Positions 8,920 to 18,606 are shown, numbered from the stretch's first letter. The stretch: DNA of 64,000 bases from Saprospiraceae bacterium (GCA_016717265.1 JADKFX010000001.1:992001-1056000); one strand, 5' to 3'. Numbers and translations: made by a program. The notes: generated by a model from the letters alone, not told the origin.

Positions 8920-10050
8920 ATGAAATTGCAAATGGTAGATCTGGCAGGACAATATGCAAAGATTAAAAATGAAGTGGATCAATCAATCCAGGATGTTTTG
9001 AATTCTACTATGTATATCGGTGGTTCCGTTGTGAAAGAATTTAAAGACAATTTGGAATCTTATCTTAATGTCAAACATGTAATCCCATGTGCCAATGGAA
9101 CAGATGCTTTGCAAATTGCATTCATGGCATTGGATTTACAGCCTGGAGATGAAGTCATTGTTCCTGCTTTTACCTATGTTGCAACTGCAGAAGTCATTGC
9201 ATTATTAAAACTTAAACCCGTAATGGTGGATGTGAATCTAGATGATTTTAATATTAGTATTGAAGAAATAAAAAATAACATTACGCCTAAAACAAAAGCG
9301 ATTGTACCGGTTCATTTATTTGGTCAATGTGCCTTCATGGAAGAAATTATGAAGATTGCAGATCAACATAATTTATATGTAGTTGAAGATAATGCCCAGG
9401 CAATTGGATCGGATTATTATTTTTCAAATGGTCTAAAAACCAAGGCGGGGACTATCGGCCATATTGGCTGTACTTCCTTTTTCCCTTCAAAAAATCTTGG
9501 ATGCTATGGAGATGGTGGAGCTATTTTCACAAATGATGATCACATGGCAAATGAAATTCGAATGATCGCTAATCATGGACAAGGTGCTACCAGATATTAT
9601 CACGATGTTGTGGGTGTGAATTCAAGATTAGATGCGATCCAGGCGGCAATCCTTAATGTTAAATTGAAATATTTAGATCAATATGCAACCAATAGGAGAA
9701 CTGCAGCTGATTATTACGATGCTGCATTTAAAGATATGCAAGCGGTCATTACACCTTTCCGCAATACACATTCCTCGCATGTTTTTCATCAATACACACT
9801 TCGGATAACAAATGGAAAAAGAGATGCACTAAAAGATTATTTGGATATTAAAGGGATTCCATCCGCAATTTATTACCCAGTACCATTATATGAGCAAAAA
9901 GCCTATATAGCATATCGGGGTGCAGTGCGTTTTTTACCTGTTACTGAATTATTAAGCAAAGAAGTTATTTCCTTACCCATGCATACGGAGTTAACTTCTG
10001 AAATTCAAGATCTTATTATTAATGAAGTGAAATCTTTTTTAAATTCATAA
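8920..10050 (+). CDS. wbpE: PLP-dependent sugar aminotransferase (DegT/DnrJ/EryC1/StrS, WbpE-like)
   Basis: 376 residues. The start MVDLAGQYAKIK, the NGTDALQIA phosphate-binding text, EDNAQAIGSDY and FFPSKNLGCYGDGGA (PLP-binding lysine near 191) define the family. In the company of WbpA, WbpB and WbpD homologues it most likely transfers an amino group to C3 of UDP-3-keto-GlcNAcA, giving UDP-GlcNAc(3NH2)A. The family assignment is certain; the specific substrate comes from context. Confidence 0.88.
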   Translation: MKLQMVDLAGQYAKIKNEVDQSIQDVLNSTMYIGGSVVKEFKDNLESYLNVKHVIPCANGTDALQIAFMALDLQPGDEVIVPAFTYVATAEVIALLKLKPVMVDVNLDDFNISIEEIKNNITPKTKAIVPVHLFGQCAFMEEIMKIADQHNLYVVEDNAQAIGSDYYFSNGLKTKAGTIGHIGCTSFFPSKNLGCYGDGGAIFTNDDHMANEIRMIANHGQGATRYYHDVVGVNSRLDAIQAAILNVKLKYLDQYATNRRTAADYYDAAFKDMQAVITPFRNTHSSHVFHQYTLRITNGKRDALKDYLDIKGIPSAIYYPVPLYEQKAYIAYRGAVRFLPVTELLSKEVISLPMHTELTSEIQDLIINEVKSFLNS

Positions 10051-10057
10051 AACTATA

Positions 10058-10633
10058 ATGAATTCATTTTATGCACATCCAACAGCCATAATTGATGATG
10101 GATGTATCATTGGTGAAGGAACCAAAATTTGGCACTTCAGTCATATTATGCCGAAATGTACAATTGGAAAAAACTGCAATATTGGTCAAAATGTGGTGAT
10201 TTCACCAGATGTAATTTTAGGTAATAATGTAAAAGTTCAAAATAATGTTTCCATTTATACCGGTGTTATTTGTGATGATGATGTATTTCTGGGCCCTTCT
10301 ATGGTTTTTACAAATGTAATAAATCCAAGAAGTGCTGTAAACAGGAAAAATCAATATGCTCGTACAACGGTGCGCAAAGGTGCTTCCATTGGTGCAAATG
10401 CTACAATCGTTTGTGGAAATGATATTGGTGAATATGCATTTATTGGAGCTGGTGCGGTGGTTACTAAAGAAGTTCCTTCCTATGCTTTGGTCATTGGAAA
10501 TCCAGCAAGGCAATCTGGTTGGATGAGTGAATTTGGTCACAAGTTGAATTTTAATAAAGATGGAATCGCAATTTGTCCGGAATCAAATGAGAAATATCAG
10601 TTGTTGAATAACAGAGTAAGTAAGTTGTTATGA
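10058..10633 (+). CDS. wbpD: Left-handed beta-helix N-acetyltransferase (WbpD-like)
   Basis: 191 residues of hexapeptide repeats (IGEGTKIWHFSHI, IGKNCNIGQNVVI, GASIGANATIVCG, GAVVTKEVPSYALVIGNPA). WbpD-type enzymes acetylate the 3-amino group of UDP-GlcNAc(3NH2)A with acetyl-CoA, yielding the 2,3-diacetamido sugar. It starts 7 nt after the aminotransferase and overlaps the next gene by 4 nt, indicating coupled translation. Confidence 0.87.
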   Translation: MNSFYAHPTAIIDDGCIIGEGTKIWHFSHIMPKCTIGKNCNIGQNVVISPDVILGNNVKVQNNVSIYTGVICDDDVFLGPSMVFTNVINPRSAVNRKNQYARTTVRKGASIGANATIVCGNDIGEYAFIGAGAVVTKEVPSYALVIGNPARQSGWMSEFGHKLNFNKDGIAICPESNEKYQLLNNRVSKLL

Positions 10634-11571
10634 TTAAAAGATTTGCATTGGTTGGAGCCGGAGGCTACATCGCTCCCCGACATATGAAAGCGATTAAAGA
10701 AACTGAAAATTTATTAGTTGCAGCCTTAGATAAAAATGATTCCGTTGGAATCCTCGATTCTTATTTTCCAGAATCTGATTTTTTTACTGAGTTTGAACGC
10801 TTTGATAGACATTTAGAAAAGCTAAAGCGGAAAAATTTGGGTATTCACTATTTAAGTGTTTGTTCACCAAATTATTTGCACGATGCACATATCCGTTTTG
10901 GTTTACGATTAGGCTCAGATGTAATTTGCGAGAAACCATTAGTATTAAATCCATGGAATATTGATGCCTTACAAGAGATGGAACAAGAAACTGGAAAAAA
11001 AGTAAACACAATTTTACAACTCCGGTTGCATTCAAAAGTTATTGAACTTCGAAATAATTTACTTGCGGATAAACGAGATCATAAATATAATGTTGACCTT
11101 GTTTATATTACTTCTCGTGGAAAATGGTATTATAGTTCCTGGAAAGGTGATTTAAGTAAATCAGGGGGGATTGCAACAAATATTGGTGTGCATTTTTATG
11201 ATTTATTGGGTTGGTTATTTGGAGATGTCCAAAATAATATTGTACATATCCATACGGAAGATCGCGTTGCTGGTTATCTGGAGTATGAAAGAGCTCATGT
11301 AAAATATTTTTTAAGTATTAATGAAGAAACCTTGCCACCGGAAGTCAGACAAACTGGCAAGAAAACATATAGGCGTTTGGATATTGATAATACGGAATTT
11401 GAGTTTAGTGAAGGCTTTACAGATTTACATACTTTATCCTATCAGGAAATATTAAAAAGCAAAGGATTTGGACTGGAAGAATCAAGAATGTCTATCCAAA
11501 CGGTTCATGATATTCGGAATAAAAAGGCCATTGGATTGCTTGGTGATTATCACCCCTTAGCCAAATTATAA
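10630..11571 (+). CDS. wbpB: Gfo/Idh/MocA-family sugar oxidoreductase (WbpB-like)
   Basis: 313 residues with an N-terminal Rossmann motif (ALVGAGGYIAPRHMKAI), the CEKPLVLNP lysine motif near 102, and GGIATNIGVHFYDLLGWLFG in the C-terminal half. WbpB oxidises C3 of UDP-GlcNAcA to the 3-keto intermediate, recycling its cofactor with 2-oxoglutarate. ATG at 10630 overlaps the acetyltransferase stop by 4 nt, so WbpE, WbpD and WbpB homologues are translationally linked. Confidence 0.87.
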   Translation: MIKRFALVGAGGYIAPRHMKAIKETENLLVAALDKNDSVGILDSYFPESDFFTEFERFDRHLEKLKRKNLGIHYLSVCSPNYLHDAHIRFGLRLGSDVICEKPLVLNPWNIDALQEMEQETGKKVNTILQLRLHSKVIELRNNLLADKRDHKYNVDLVYITSRGKWYYSSWKGDLSKSGGIATNIGVHFYDLLGWLFGDVQNNIVHIHTEDRVAGYLEYERAHVKYFLSINEETLPPEVRQTGKKTYRRLDIDNTEFEFSEGFTDLHTLSYQEILKSKGFGLEESRMSIQTVHDIRNKKAIGLLGDYHPLAKL

Positions 11572-11581
11572 TAAGTTTTAT

Positions 11582-12589
11582 ATGAAAACCCAACTCGTTG
11601 CAGAAATAGCACAAGCACATGATGGCAGCTTGGGTATTTTGCATTCTTATATCGATGCACTTTCAACTACAGGTGTACAAACGATTAAATTTCAAATTCA
11701 CATTGCAGATGCAGAAAGTAGTGAATTTGAAAAATTTAGAATTCCATTTTCATATGTTGATGCTTCCCGAAAAGATTATTGGAAACGAATGGAATTCTCA
11801 AAAGAGCAATGGATTCTCATAAAAAATCATTGTGAAGAAAAAGGAATGGAATTTTTAGCAACTCCTTTTAGCTTAGCAGCTGTTCGATTATTAGAAGAAT
11901 TACAAGTAAAGAGATATAAAATTGGTTCAGGGGATATCTCGAATTTATTATTAGTAGATAAAATTGCTGAAACCCGTAAACCTATCATTTTATCAAGTGG
12001 CATGAGCGATTGGCAAGAATTAGATCGTGCAGTAAACTATATTAGAAAGTTGCATAATTCAATTTCAATTATGCAATGTACAACTGCTTATCCTTGTCCA
12101 CCAGAGCAAATAGGACTTCATTTAATTCAAGAAATTAAAAATCGATATCATTGTCCGGTTGGATTTTCAGACCATAGTGGTTCTATATTTGCGGGAATTG
12201 CTGCAGTAGCTTTAGGAGCAACGATTTTGGAATTTCATGCAGTTTTTGATAGAAGAATGTTTGGTCCAGATTCAAAAGCTTCAATCACTATAGATGAAAT
12301 AAAAACATTAGCGGAAGCAATATCATTTGTAGAGAAGGCATTTACTTTAACTAATTTTAAAGAAGCAAGTGGAAATTTTGAAGAATTGAAAACAATGTTT
12401 GGAAAATCATTGGTAACAAATAAAAGTTTAAGTGCTGGACATACTTTGACAAAAGATGATTTGGAAACAGCAAAGCCATCTGGAAGAGGAATTCCTGCCA
12501 GTGATTTTGAGAAATTAATAGAAAGAAAATTATTAATAAATAAAGAACAATACGAATTTATCAATTGGTCAGATATACAAAATGGTTAA
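11582..12589 (+). CDS. neuB: N-acetylneuraminate synthase family protein (NeuB-like)
   Basis: 335 residues. An N-terminal TIM-barrel synthase domain (VAEIAQAHDGSLG, IKFQIHIAD, FLATPFSL, YKIGSGDI, GFSDHSGS) is followed by a C-terminal SAF/antifreeze-like domain (SAGHTLTKDDLETAKPSGRG). The family condenses phosphoenolpyruvate with ManNAc or a 2,4-diacetamido hexose to form nonulosonic acids. The usual KHFTLDR-like segment reads EFHAVFDRRMFGPD, a variant that may indicate a substrate other than plain ManNAc. It overlaps neuC by 8 nt. Confidence 0.87.
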   Translation: MKTQLVAEIAQAHDGSLGILHSYIDALSTTGVQTIKFQIHIADAESSEFEKFRIPFSYVDASRKDYWKRMEFSKEQWILIKNHCEEKGMEFLATPFSLAAVRLLEELQVKRYKIGSGDISNLLLVDKIAETRKPIILSSGMSDWQELDRAVNYIRKLHNSISIMQCTTAYPCPPEQIGLHLIQEIKNRYHCPVGFSDHSGSIFAGIAAVALGATILEFHAVFDRRMFGPDSKASITIDEIKTLAEAISFVEKAFTLTNFKEASGNFEELKTMFGKSLVTNKSLSAGHTLTKDDLETAKPSGRGIPASDFEKLIERKLLINKEQYEFINWSDIQNG

Positions 12590-13739
12590 AAGGAAAATTT
12601 GTGTAGTAATTACAGCCAGACCAAGTTATAGCAGAATCAGATCTGCATTAACAGCGATTAAGCAACACCCTGGTTTGGAACTTCAATTGGTGGTAGCTGC
12701 ATCTGCTTTATTGGATCGCTATGGTACAGCTTATAAATATATTGAAAGTGATGGGTTTGAAATTGCTGCAAAAGTTTTTAATGTATTAGAAGGAGAAAAT
12801 TTAACAGCTCAAGCAAAAACAACCGGACTCGGTATTTTGGAATTGGCATCTGTTTTTGAAAATCTAAAGCCAGATGCTGTAGTTACTGTTGCAGATCGTT
12901 TTGAAACTATGGCAACGGCGGTTGCCGCGAGCTACATGAATATTCCGCTAATCCATATACAAGGTGGGGAGGTAACAGGTAGCATTGATGAAAAAGTGAG
13001 ACATGCTATCACAAAATTATCCGATATCCATTTGGTAGCATCTTTAGATGCTCGGGAAAGAGTATTAAAATTAGGAGAAGATTCTGAATATGTAATTGTA
13101 ACCGGATGCCCATCAATTGACATTGCAAATGAAATCTATTCTGAAATGAGTCATGATTTTGATCCAATTAAAAAATATGGTGGTGTTGGTGTTGATCACT
13201 TTAATCTTGACGAATTTGTGGTTGTTTTACAGCATCCGGTAACGACAGAATATCAGGAAGCAAGAAAGCAAATTGAAATGACTTTACAAGCGGTATTCGA
13301 TTTAAATATTTCTTGTCTTTGGTTTTGGCCAAATGTTGATGCAGGATCTGATGGCACTTCAAAAGGAATTCGGGCTTTTAGAGAGAAATATCCGCAATCT
13401 AAGATCCATTTTTTTAAAAATATGGAGCCTGAAGATTTTTTGCGATTATTGAAAAAAGCAAAATGTTTAATAGGTAATTCAAGTGTAGGAATTCGGGAAT
13501 GTTCTTTTTTAGGCATTCCAGTTGTAAATATTGGCACAAGACAACAAGGTAGAATTAGAGGTAAAAATGTTTATGAAACAAAACATCAGTACAACGATTT
13601 AGTAAAGGCTATTAAATTTCAAATGAATCATGGCCCTTATGCACAGGAAATTATTTATGGTGAAGGAAATGCTGGAATTAAAATCGCAAATACCATTTCA
13701 AGTATTCCTTTGCGATTTAATAAAATGATAAGCTATTGA
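12582..13739 (+). CDS. neuC: UDP-N-acetylglucosamine 2-epimerase, hydrolysing (NeuC-like)
   Basis: 385 residues with KICVVITARPSYSRIR at the N-terminus, VTVADRFETMATAVAAS, HIQGGEVTGSIDEKVRHA and GNSSVGIRECSFLGIPVVNIG, the pattern of hydrolysing epimerases that release ManNAc (or a diacetamido analogue) from the UDP sugar. It supplies NeuB, which it overlaps by 8 nt. No 4,6-dehydratase/aminotransferase pair for legionaminic or pseudaminic acid is seen in the window, so Neu5Ac-type synthesis is the simplest reading. Confidence 0.88.
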   Translation: MVKRKICVVITARPSYSRIRSALTAIKQHPGLELQLVVAASALLDRYGTAYKYIESDGFEIAAKVFNVLEGENLTAQAKTTGLGILELASVFENLKPDAVVTVADRFETMATAVAASYMNIPLIHIQGGEVTGSIDEKVRHAITKLSDIHLVASLDARERVLKLGEDSEYVIVTGCPSIDIANEIYSEMSHDFDPIKKYGGVGVDHFNLDEFVVVLQHPVTTEYQEARKQIEMTLQAVFDLNISCLWFWPNVDAGSDGTSKGIRAFREKYPQSKIHFFKNMEPEDFLRLLKKAKCLIGNSSVGIRECSFLGIPVVNIGTRQQGRIRGKNVYETKHQYNDLVKAIKFQMNHGPYAQEIIYGEGNAGIKIANTISSIPLRFNKMISY

Positions 13740-13744
13740 ACACG

Positions 13745-14698
13745 ATGGATAAACCGGTCGTATGGATTGCAGAACCAGACGGGTTTTCGAATCCGGCAAA
13801 AGTACTTTTGGAAGCAAACGCACAGGTTATTTATCAAACGATTAACCCTGATCAAATTCCGCAAATATTGAATGCATGTGATGCATTTTGGTTTCGATTG
13901 AAATTTACCATCAATCGATCTAATTTAGTAAAAAATCAACGCTGTAAAATAATTATAACTCCGGTAACTGGTTTAGATCATATGGATCTGGATGCTTGTA
14001 ATGAAATGGGAATTAAGATTCTTAGTTTAAAAGGGGAAACAGATTTTTTAAAAGACGTAAGAGCTACTGCAGAACATACATTTGCCTTGATGTTGAGTTT
14101 AATCCGGAAGATCGTACCCGCTGTAAATCATACCCTATTGGGAAATTTTAATAGAAATTTGTTTAAAGGAACAGAATTATATAATAAAACCTTAGGAATT
14201 ATTGGTTTTGGAAGACTCGGAACTATGGTAGCTCAATATGCTTTAGTTTTTGGAATGAAAGTAATATTTTATGATATAAAAGAAAGTTCAAATCCAGGAA
14301 TAGGAAAATGCGAGTTTAAAAATTTGAAAGATTTACTTGCAGAATCGGATATAGTTAGTCTCCATGTCGACTTAAAAACGGAGAACCGCAATATGGTGAA
14401 TCAAGATTTCCTTTCTAAAATGAAAAAGAATGCAATTTTAATAAACACCTCCCGGGGTGCATTAATAGATGAAAATGCACTCGTCCAGTATTTATTATCC
14501 GGGCATGTTTCTGGAGCTGCTTTAGATGTATTAGCAGATGAACCAAATGTAAATTATGATAGTACCTTGTTTAATTATTTCAAAACCCATGATAATTTGA
14601 TAATCACACCGCATATAGGAGGTAATACAGAAGAATCATTTGAGAAGACAGAACTTTTTTTAGTGCAAAAATTAATGGAAACTTTTAGTAATGTCTAG
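13745..14698 (+). CDS. D-2-hydroxyacid dehydrogenase inside the nonulosonic-acid genes
   Basis: About 317 residues of the D-isomer-specific 2-hydroxyacid dehydrogenase family: VTGLDHMDLDACNEMGI, VRATAEHTFALML, NAD-binding LGIIGFGRLGTMVAQYA, INTSRGALIDENAL and the late ITPHIGGNTEES with the catalytic histidine. The family reduces 2-keto acids to D-2-hydroxy acids with NAD(P)H. It sits between neuC and neuA and overlaps neuA by 8 nt, so a role in making or decorating the nonulosonic acid is suspected but unproved. An in-frame TTG at 13736 overlaps the neuC stop; ATG at 13745 is preferred. Confidence 0.85.
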   Translation: MDKPVVWIAEPDGFSNPAKVLLEANAQVIYQTINPDQIPQILNACDAFWFRLKFTINRSNLVKNQRCKIIITPVTGLDHMDLDACNEMGIKILSLKGETDFLKDVRATAEHTFALMLSLIRKIVPAVNHTLLGNFNRNLFKGTELYNKTLGIIGFGRLGTMVAQYALVFGMKVIFYDIKESSNPGIGKCEFKNLKDLLAESDIVSLHVDLKTENRNMVNQDFLSKMKKNAILINTSRGALIDENALVQYLLSGHVSGAALDVLADEPNVNYDSTLFNYFKTHDNLIITPHIGGNTEESFEKTELFLVQKLMETFSNV

Positions 14699-15392
14699 AA
14701 TACTTGGAATTATACCGGCTAGAGCAGGATCCAAGAGAATTCCTGGGAAAAATTTAAAAAATTTGGCAGGTAAACCCTTAATTCAGTATTCGATTGAAGC
14801 AGCATTAGAGTCTAAATTATTGACAGATATTGTAATTACATCAGATAGTTTAGAAATATTGAATGGAGCTTATTTTAATGGACAACCGATTTACACTATT
14901 TTACGACCTAGTGAAATGGCTGAAGACACTTCTTTAGCTATTGAATATGTTCTTCATAGTTTAGATTTTATGACTGAACATTATGACAAGCAATATGAAT
15001 ATGTAGTTATTATTCAACCTTCAAGTCCTTTTACCAAAGGATTTGATATTGATCAGACGATTGATTTGCTGTTAAACAGTCATGCAGAATGTGCTGCAAG
15101 CGTAAAGGAAATTGAGCACGACCTGCATCCTTCAAAATTTAAATTAATCCAGGGTAATCGATTGGTCTCTTTATTCGAAAAGGAGGATGGCAAGATGGCT
15201 GCTCATCAATTGGAGAAAGTATTTGTAAGAAATGGTTCGGTATATATTTCAAATGTTGCAATAGTAAGGCAGGGAACGCTGCTTACAGAAGATTGCGTAC
15301 CTTATATAATGCCAGCAAGTAGATCTTTAGATATAAACACTGAAACTGACTTTCTATTTGCAGAATTTTTAATTCAACAATTGAAGAGATGA
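14691..15392 (+). CDS. neuA: CMP-nonulosonic acid cytidylyltransferase (NeuA-like)
   Basis: 233 residues with the nucleotide-binding start ILGIIPARAGSKRIPGKNL, IQPSSPFT and RSLDINTETDFLFAE near the C-terminus, standard for acylneuraminate cytidylyltransferases. It activates the NeuB product with CTP for glycosyltransfer. It overlaps its neighbours on both sides (8 nt upstream, 4 nt downstream), placing it in a tightly coupled gene series. Confidence 0.9.
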   Translation: MSRILGIIPARAGSKRIPGKNLKNLAGKPLIQYSIEAALESKLLTDIVITSDSLEILNGAYFNGQPIYTILRPSEMAEDTSLAIEYVLHSLDFMTEHYDKQYEYVVIIQPSSPFTKGFDIDQTIDLLLNSHAECAASVKEIEHDLHPSKFKLIQGNRLVSLFEKEDGKMAAHQLEKVFVRNGSVYISNVAIVRQGTLLTEDCVPYIMPASRSLDINTETDFLFAEFLIQQLKR

Positions 15393-17494
15393 AAATTGTA
15401 ATGCAACACTTAAAAACCGGCGAAACATTTTTAGAAGAGTTGCCAATACCATTTATTACGCCCAATTCTTGTTTGATCCAATCCACTTGTTCTTTGATTT
15501 CTCCTGGAACTGAAAAGATGTTGGTTCAATTTGGTAAAGCAAATATTGTTGAGAAAATTCAACAACAACCAGATAAAGTTAAGCAAGTCCTTGATAAAAT
15601 TCTAAATGACGGTTTATTTGCAACTTTGGATGCGGTAAATTCTAAATTAGAACAACCAATTGCATTAGGCTATAGCAGTGTAGGGGTCATTCACGCAGTT
15701 GGTAATAATGTGCATGAGTTTCAAATTGGAGATCGAGTAGTAAGTAATGGTTACCATGCAGAATTTAATCTGGTTTCTAAAAATTTATGTGTAAAAATTC
15801 CAGACCATGTTTCAGATGAAGAAGCTTCATTTACCTTATTAGGTGCTATTGCATTACAAGGAATTCGATTAGCAAAAGTGGAGCTTGGAGAGAAAATGGC
15901 GGTTATTGGTTTGGGCCTTATAGGATTGTTGACCTGTCAAATTTTAAAAGCAAATGGTTGTGAGGTAATTGGAATTGATGTGTCAACCAAGGCAATAGAA
16001 AAGGCTGAGTCGTTAGGAATTTTATGCTACAATAGCAAGGACTCAAAGGCTTTGGATCTTTATAATACAGCTTTTGCAGGAATTGGTGTAGATGGTGTTT
16101 TAATTACTGCCTCATCTAAAGATCACATCATTAATTATGCAGCTGAAATTTGCAGAACTAGAGGCCGGATTGTTTTATTAGGCGTTGTTGGAAATGAAAT
16201 TAAGCGAGATTTATTTTATAAAAAGGAATTGCAATTTCAGGTTTCCTGTAGTTATGGGCCAGGTCGCTATGATCCGTCCTATGAAGATAAAGGCATTGAT
16301 TATCCCATAGGTTTTGTACGATGGACTGAAAAGCGAAATATGGAGGCGGTGCTGCAATTAATGCAAAAGAGATTATTAAATATAAATCCTTTGATTTTAA
16401 GCAGAACAAGCTTTGAATTTGTAATAGAGCAATGCTATCAGAAATTGGATGAATTGCAATATGGAAATATTATTCAGTATACTGCGCATTCTGTAAATTC
16501 AAAAGTGTCAACAATTGAAATCCAGGAACCAATCCATTCGAAGCAGCCAATTACTATCGGTATGATTGGGTCAGGTTCTTTTACTGCATCCATTCTCTTG
16601 CCTGTTATTCGAAAATTTAATCCGAATTTAAAAATATTAATAAGTAATCAAGCAGGTGCTGCAGCCTTAGCCAAGAAATTTGGATTTCAGAAACTAAGTT
16701 CAGATTCCCAACAAATATGGGATGATCCGGAAATTAATTTGGTAATTATTGCCAATAGACATCATCTACATGGTAAAAGTATTTTAAAAGCATTAGCGTG
16801 TGGTAAAGATATTTTTATAGAGAAACCCTTAACAATTTTCAAAGAGGAATTGGAATTGATAAAAATGAAATTAAATTCTAACAATAGAATTATTGTTGGC
16901 TATAATCGAAGATTTTCAGAGTACATTCAGAAAATTATGAGTGTTATCAAGCCTTACCAGGATCAGCTTTGTATTAGTTATCTTATTAATGCCGGACATA
17001 TTGATAATAAACATTGGGTGCAAGATCCAGAAATTGGTGGTGGACGCATTTTAGGAGAGTTATGTCATTTTGTTGACTTATGTAATTATTTAATTAATTC
17101 AGAAGTTACGCAGGTGCAAGCAATTTCACAAGATCATTCAAAAGTTGCATTGGCTAATAATGTAAGTGTTCAACTAAAGTATCAAAATGGAAGTATTGCG
17201 AGTATTCAATATTTTAGTAATGGATCGAAGAAACTCCCGAAGGAGAATATTAAATTATTTTTTGGTGGAAACTGTATAGAATTAAATAATTTTAAATCTA
17301 TTAAATCCTATGGTCTTAATGTATCAACCGGTATATTTTCAAAACAGGATAAAGGGTATGAACAACAATTTAAAGAGGTTTTAAATCCAATATCAGATGC
17401 TTTTGGTAAAAAATACCAGGAACAGATTATTCATACAAGCGAAGTCTGTTTTCAAATTATTGAAAAATTACAAATGAACTCTCAAATTGGATAA
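15389..17494 (+). CDS. Two-domain oxidoreductase: zinc-type alcohol dehydrogenase fused to Gfo/Idh/MocA
   Basis: 701 residues. The first ~360 form a medium-chain dehydrogenase (GYSSVGVIHAVGNNV, GDRVVSNG, VIGLGLIGLLTCQIL), and from about residue 389 a Gfo/Idh/MocA oxidoreductase begins (IGMIGSGSFTASILLP, IEKPLTIF, GGGRILGELCHFVDL). This bi-domain family is seen in polysaccharide loci of many bacteria, often directly beside a heparinase II/III-like protein, as here. The reaction is unknown; a sugar or uronic acid oxidoreduction is plausible. The usual structural zinc cysteine cluster of the dehydrogenase part is not evident. Confidence 0.83.
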   Translation: MKIVMQHLKTGETFLEELPIPFITPNSCLIQSTCSLISPGTEKMLVQFGKANIVEKIQQQPDKVKQVLDKILNDGLFATLDAVNSKLEQPIALGYSSVGVIHAVGNNVHEFQIGDRVVSNGYHAEFNLVSKNLCVKIPDHVSDEEASFTLLGAIALQGIRLAKVELGEKMAVIGLGLIGLLTCQILKANGCEVIGIDVSTKAIEKAESLGILCYNSKDSKALDLYNTAFAGIGVDGVLITASSKDHIINYAAEICRTRGRIVLLGVVGNEIKRDLFYKKELQFQVSCSYGPGRYDPSYEDKGIDYPIGFVRWTEKRNMEAVLQLMQKRLLNINPLILSRTSFEFVIEQCYQKLDELQYGNIIQYTAHSVNSKVSTIEIQEPIHSKQPITIGMIGSGSFTASILLPVIRKFNPNLKILISNQAGAAALAKKFGFQKLSSDSQQIWDDPEINLVIIANRHHLHGKSILKALACGKDIFIEKPLTIFKEELELIKMKLNSNNRIIVGYNRRFSEYIQKIMSVIKPYQDQLCISYLINAGHIDNKHWVQDPEIGGGRILGELCHFVDLCNYLINSEVTQVQAISQDHSKVALANNVSVQLKYQNGSIASIQYFSNGSKKLPKENIKLFFGGNCIELNNFKSIKSYGLNVSTGIFSKQDKGYEQQFKEVLNPISDAFGKKYQEQIIHTSEVCFQIIEKLQMNSQIG

Positions 17495-17499
17495 AGCGA

Positions 17500-18606
17500 A
17501 TGAAGATTATTCAAGTGGTAGGCGCAAGACCTAATTTTATGAAGGTAGCACCTTTGCATAGAGCACTCTGTAAGAGTCCTCAATGTACCCCATTAATAGT
17601 TCATACGGGTCAACATTTTGACGAACAGATGAGCGCCATCTTTTTTGATCAGTTGGAATTGCCAAAGCCAGATTTTTATTTAGGTGTAGGCTCCGGATCT
17701 CCTACTCAAGTGAGTGCAAGAATAATGTTAGCATTTGAAGACATTCTTATGCAAGAGAAACCAGATTTGGTTGTCGTGGTAGGAGATGTTACTTCTACTT
17801 TTGCTACCGCATTAACGAGTGTTCGGCAGAATATAAAAATTGCGCATGTCGAGGCAGGCTTACGGAGCTATGATAGAACCATGCCGGAAGAAATTAATAG
17901 GATACTTACAGACCAAATTAGTGACTTGCTATTTACTACAGAAGCTTCTGCTATGGACAATTTGCGAAGCGAAAATATTCCAGAAAGTAAAATACATTTT
18001 GTGGGAAACTGTATGATAGATTCTTTAATTCATTTTCTTCCAAAGGCGAACTCAGAAAAAATTGGTAAAGAATTAGAAATTTCTAACCATCCTTATATTG
18101 TTATGACTATGCATAGACCTTCTAATGTGGATACCAAAGAAGGTTTGCAAAAATTGGTAAACATGATTCGTCAGCTTACAAAATTTATTCAAGTTGTTTT
18201 TCCTGTTCACCCAAGAACGAGAAGTAATTTAGAATTATTTAATTTTTGGGATCAATTAACAGCAATAAAGCAACTTCATATGACAAAAGCTTTGGGCTAT
18301 ATAGAGTTTCTTGGATTAATGAAAGGGAGTACGGCTATTTTAACAGATTCTGGAGGCGTACAAGAAGAATCTACTTTTTTAAAAATTCCATGTCTTACCT
18401 TTCGAAAAACTACTGAAAGACCTATAACTGTGGAGCTTGGTAGTAATATATTGATACATGAATTGGATGTTAATACTACCATTAGGCACCTAAAAAATAT
18501 ATTAAATGGAGATATAAAACAATCCATTATTCCGGATTTATGGGATGGATTTGCAGGAGATCGGATTGCAAGAATATTGCTCAGTACTGAATCTGAATCA
18601 CATTGA
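17500..18606 (+). CDS. wecB: UDP-N-acetylglucosamine 2-epimerase, non-hydrolysing (WecB/WbpI type)
   Basis: 368 residues with VVGARPNFMKVAPLHRA, HTGQHFDEQMS, VVGDVTSTFA, HVEAGLRSYDRTMPEEINR, MTMHRPSNVD and LTDSGGVQEE, all hallmarks of the non-hydrolysing family. With the WbpA/B/D/E homologues it could act as WbpI and epimerise UDP-GlcNAc(3NAc)A to UDP-ManNAc(3NAc)A; alternatively it makes UDP-ManNAc. The two cannot be told apart by eye. It is distinct from the hydrolysing NeuC paralogue at 12582. Confidence 0.9.
   Translation: MKIIQVVGARPNFMKVAPLHRALCKSPQCTPLIVHTGQHFDEQMSAIFFDQLELPKPDFYLGVGSGSPTQVSARIMLAFEDILMQEKPDLVVVVGDVTSTFATALTSVRQNIKIAHVEAGLRSYDRTMPEEINRILTDQISDLLFTTEASAMDNLRSENIPESKIHFVGNCMIDSLIHFLPKANSEKIGKELEISNHPYIVMTMHRPSNVDTKEGLQKLVNMIRQLTKFIQVVFPVHPRTRSNLELFNFWDQLTAIKQLHMTKALGYIEFLGLMKGSTAILTDSGGVQEESTFLKIPCLTFRKTTERPITVELGSNILIHELDVNTTIRHLKNILNGDIKQSIIPDLWDGFAGDRIARILLSTESESH

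Noticed and set aside
13736..13744. TTG start for the hydroxyacid dehydrogenase
   Set aside because: It overlaps the neuC stop and adds only three residues; ATG at 13745 is simpler.
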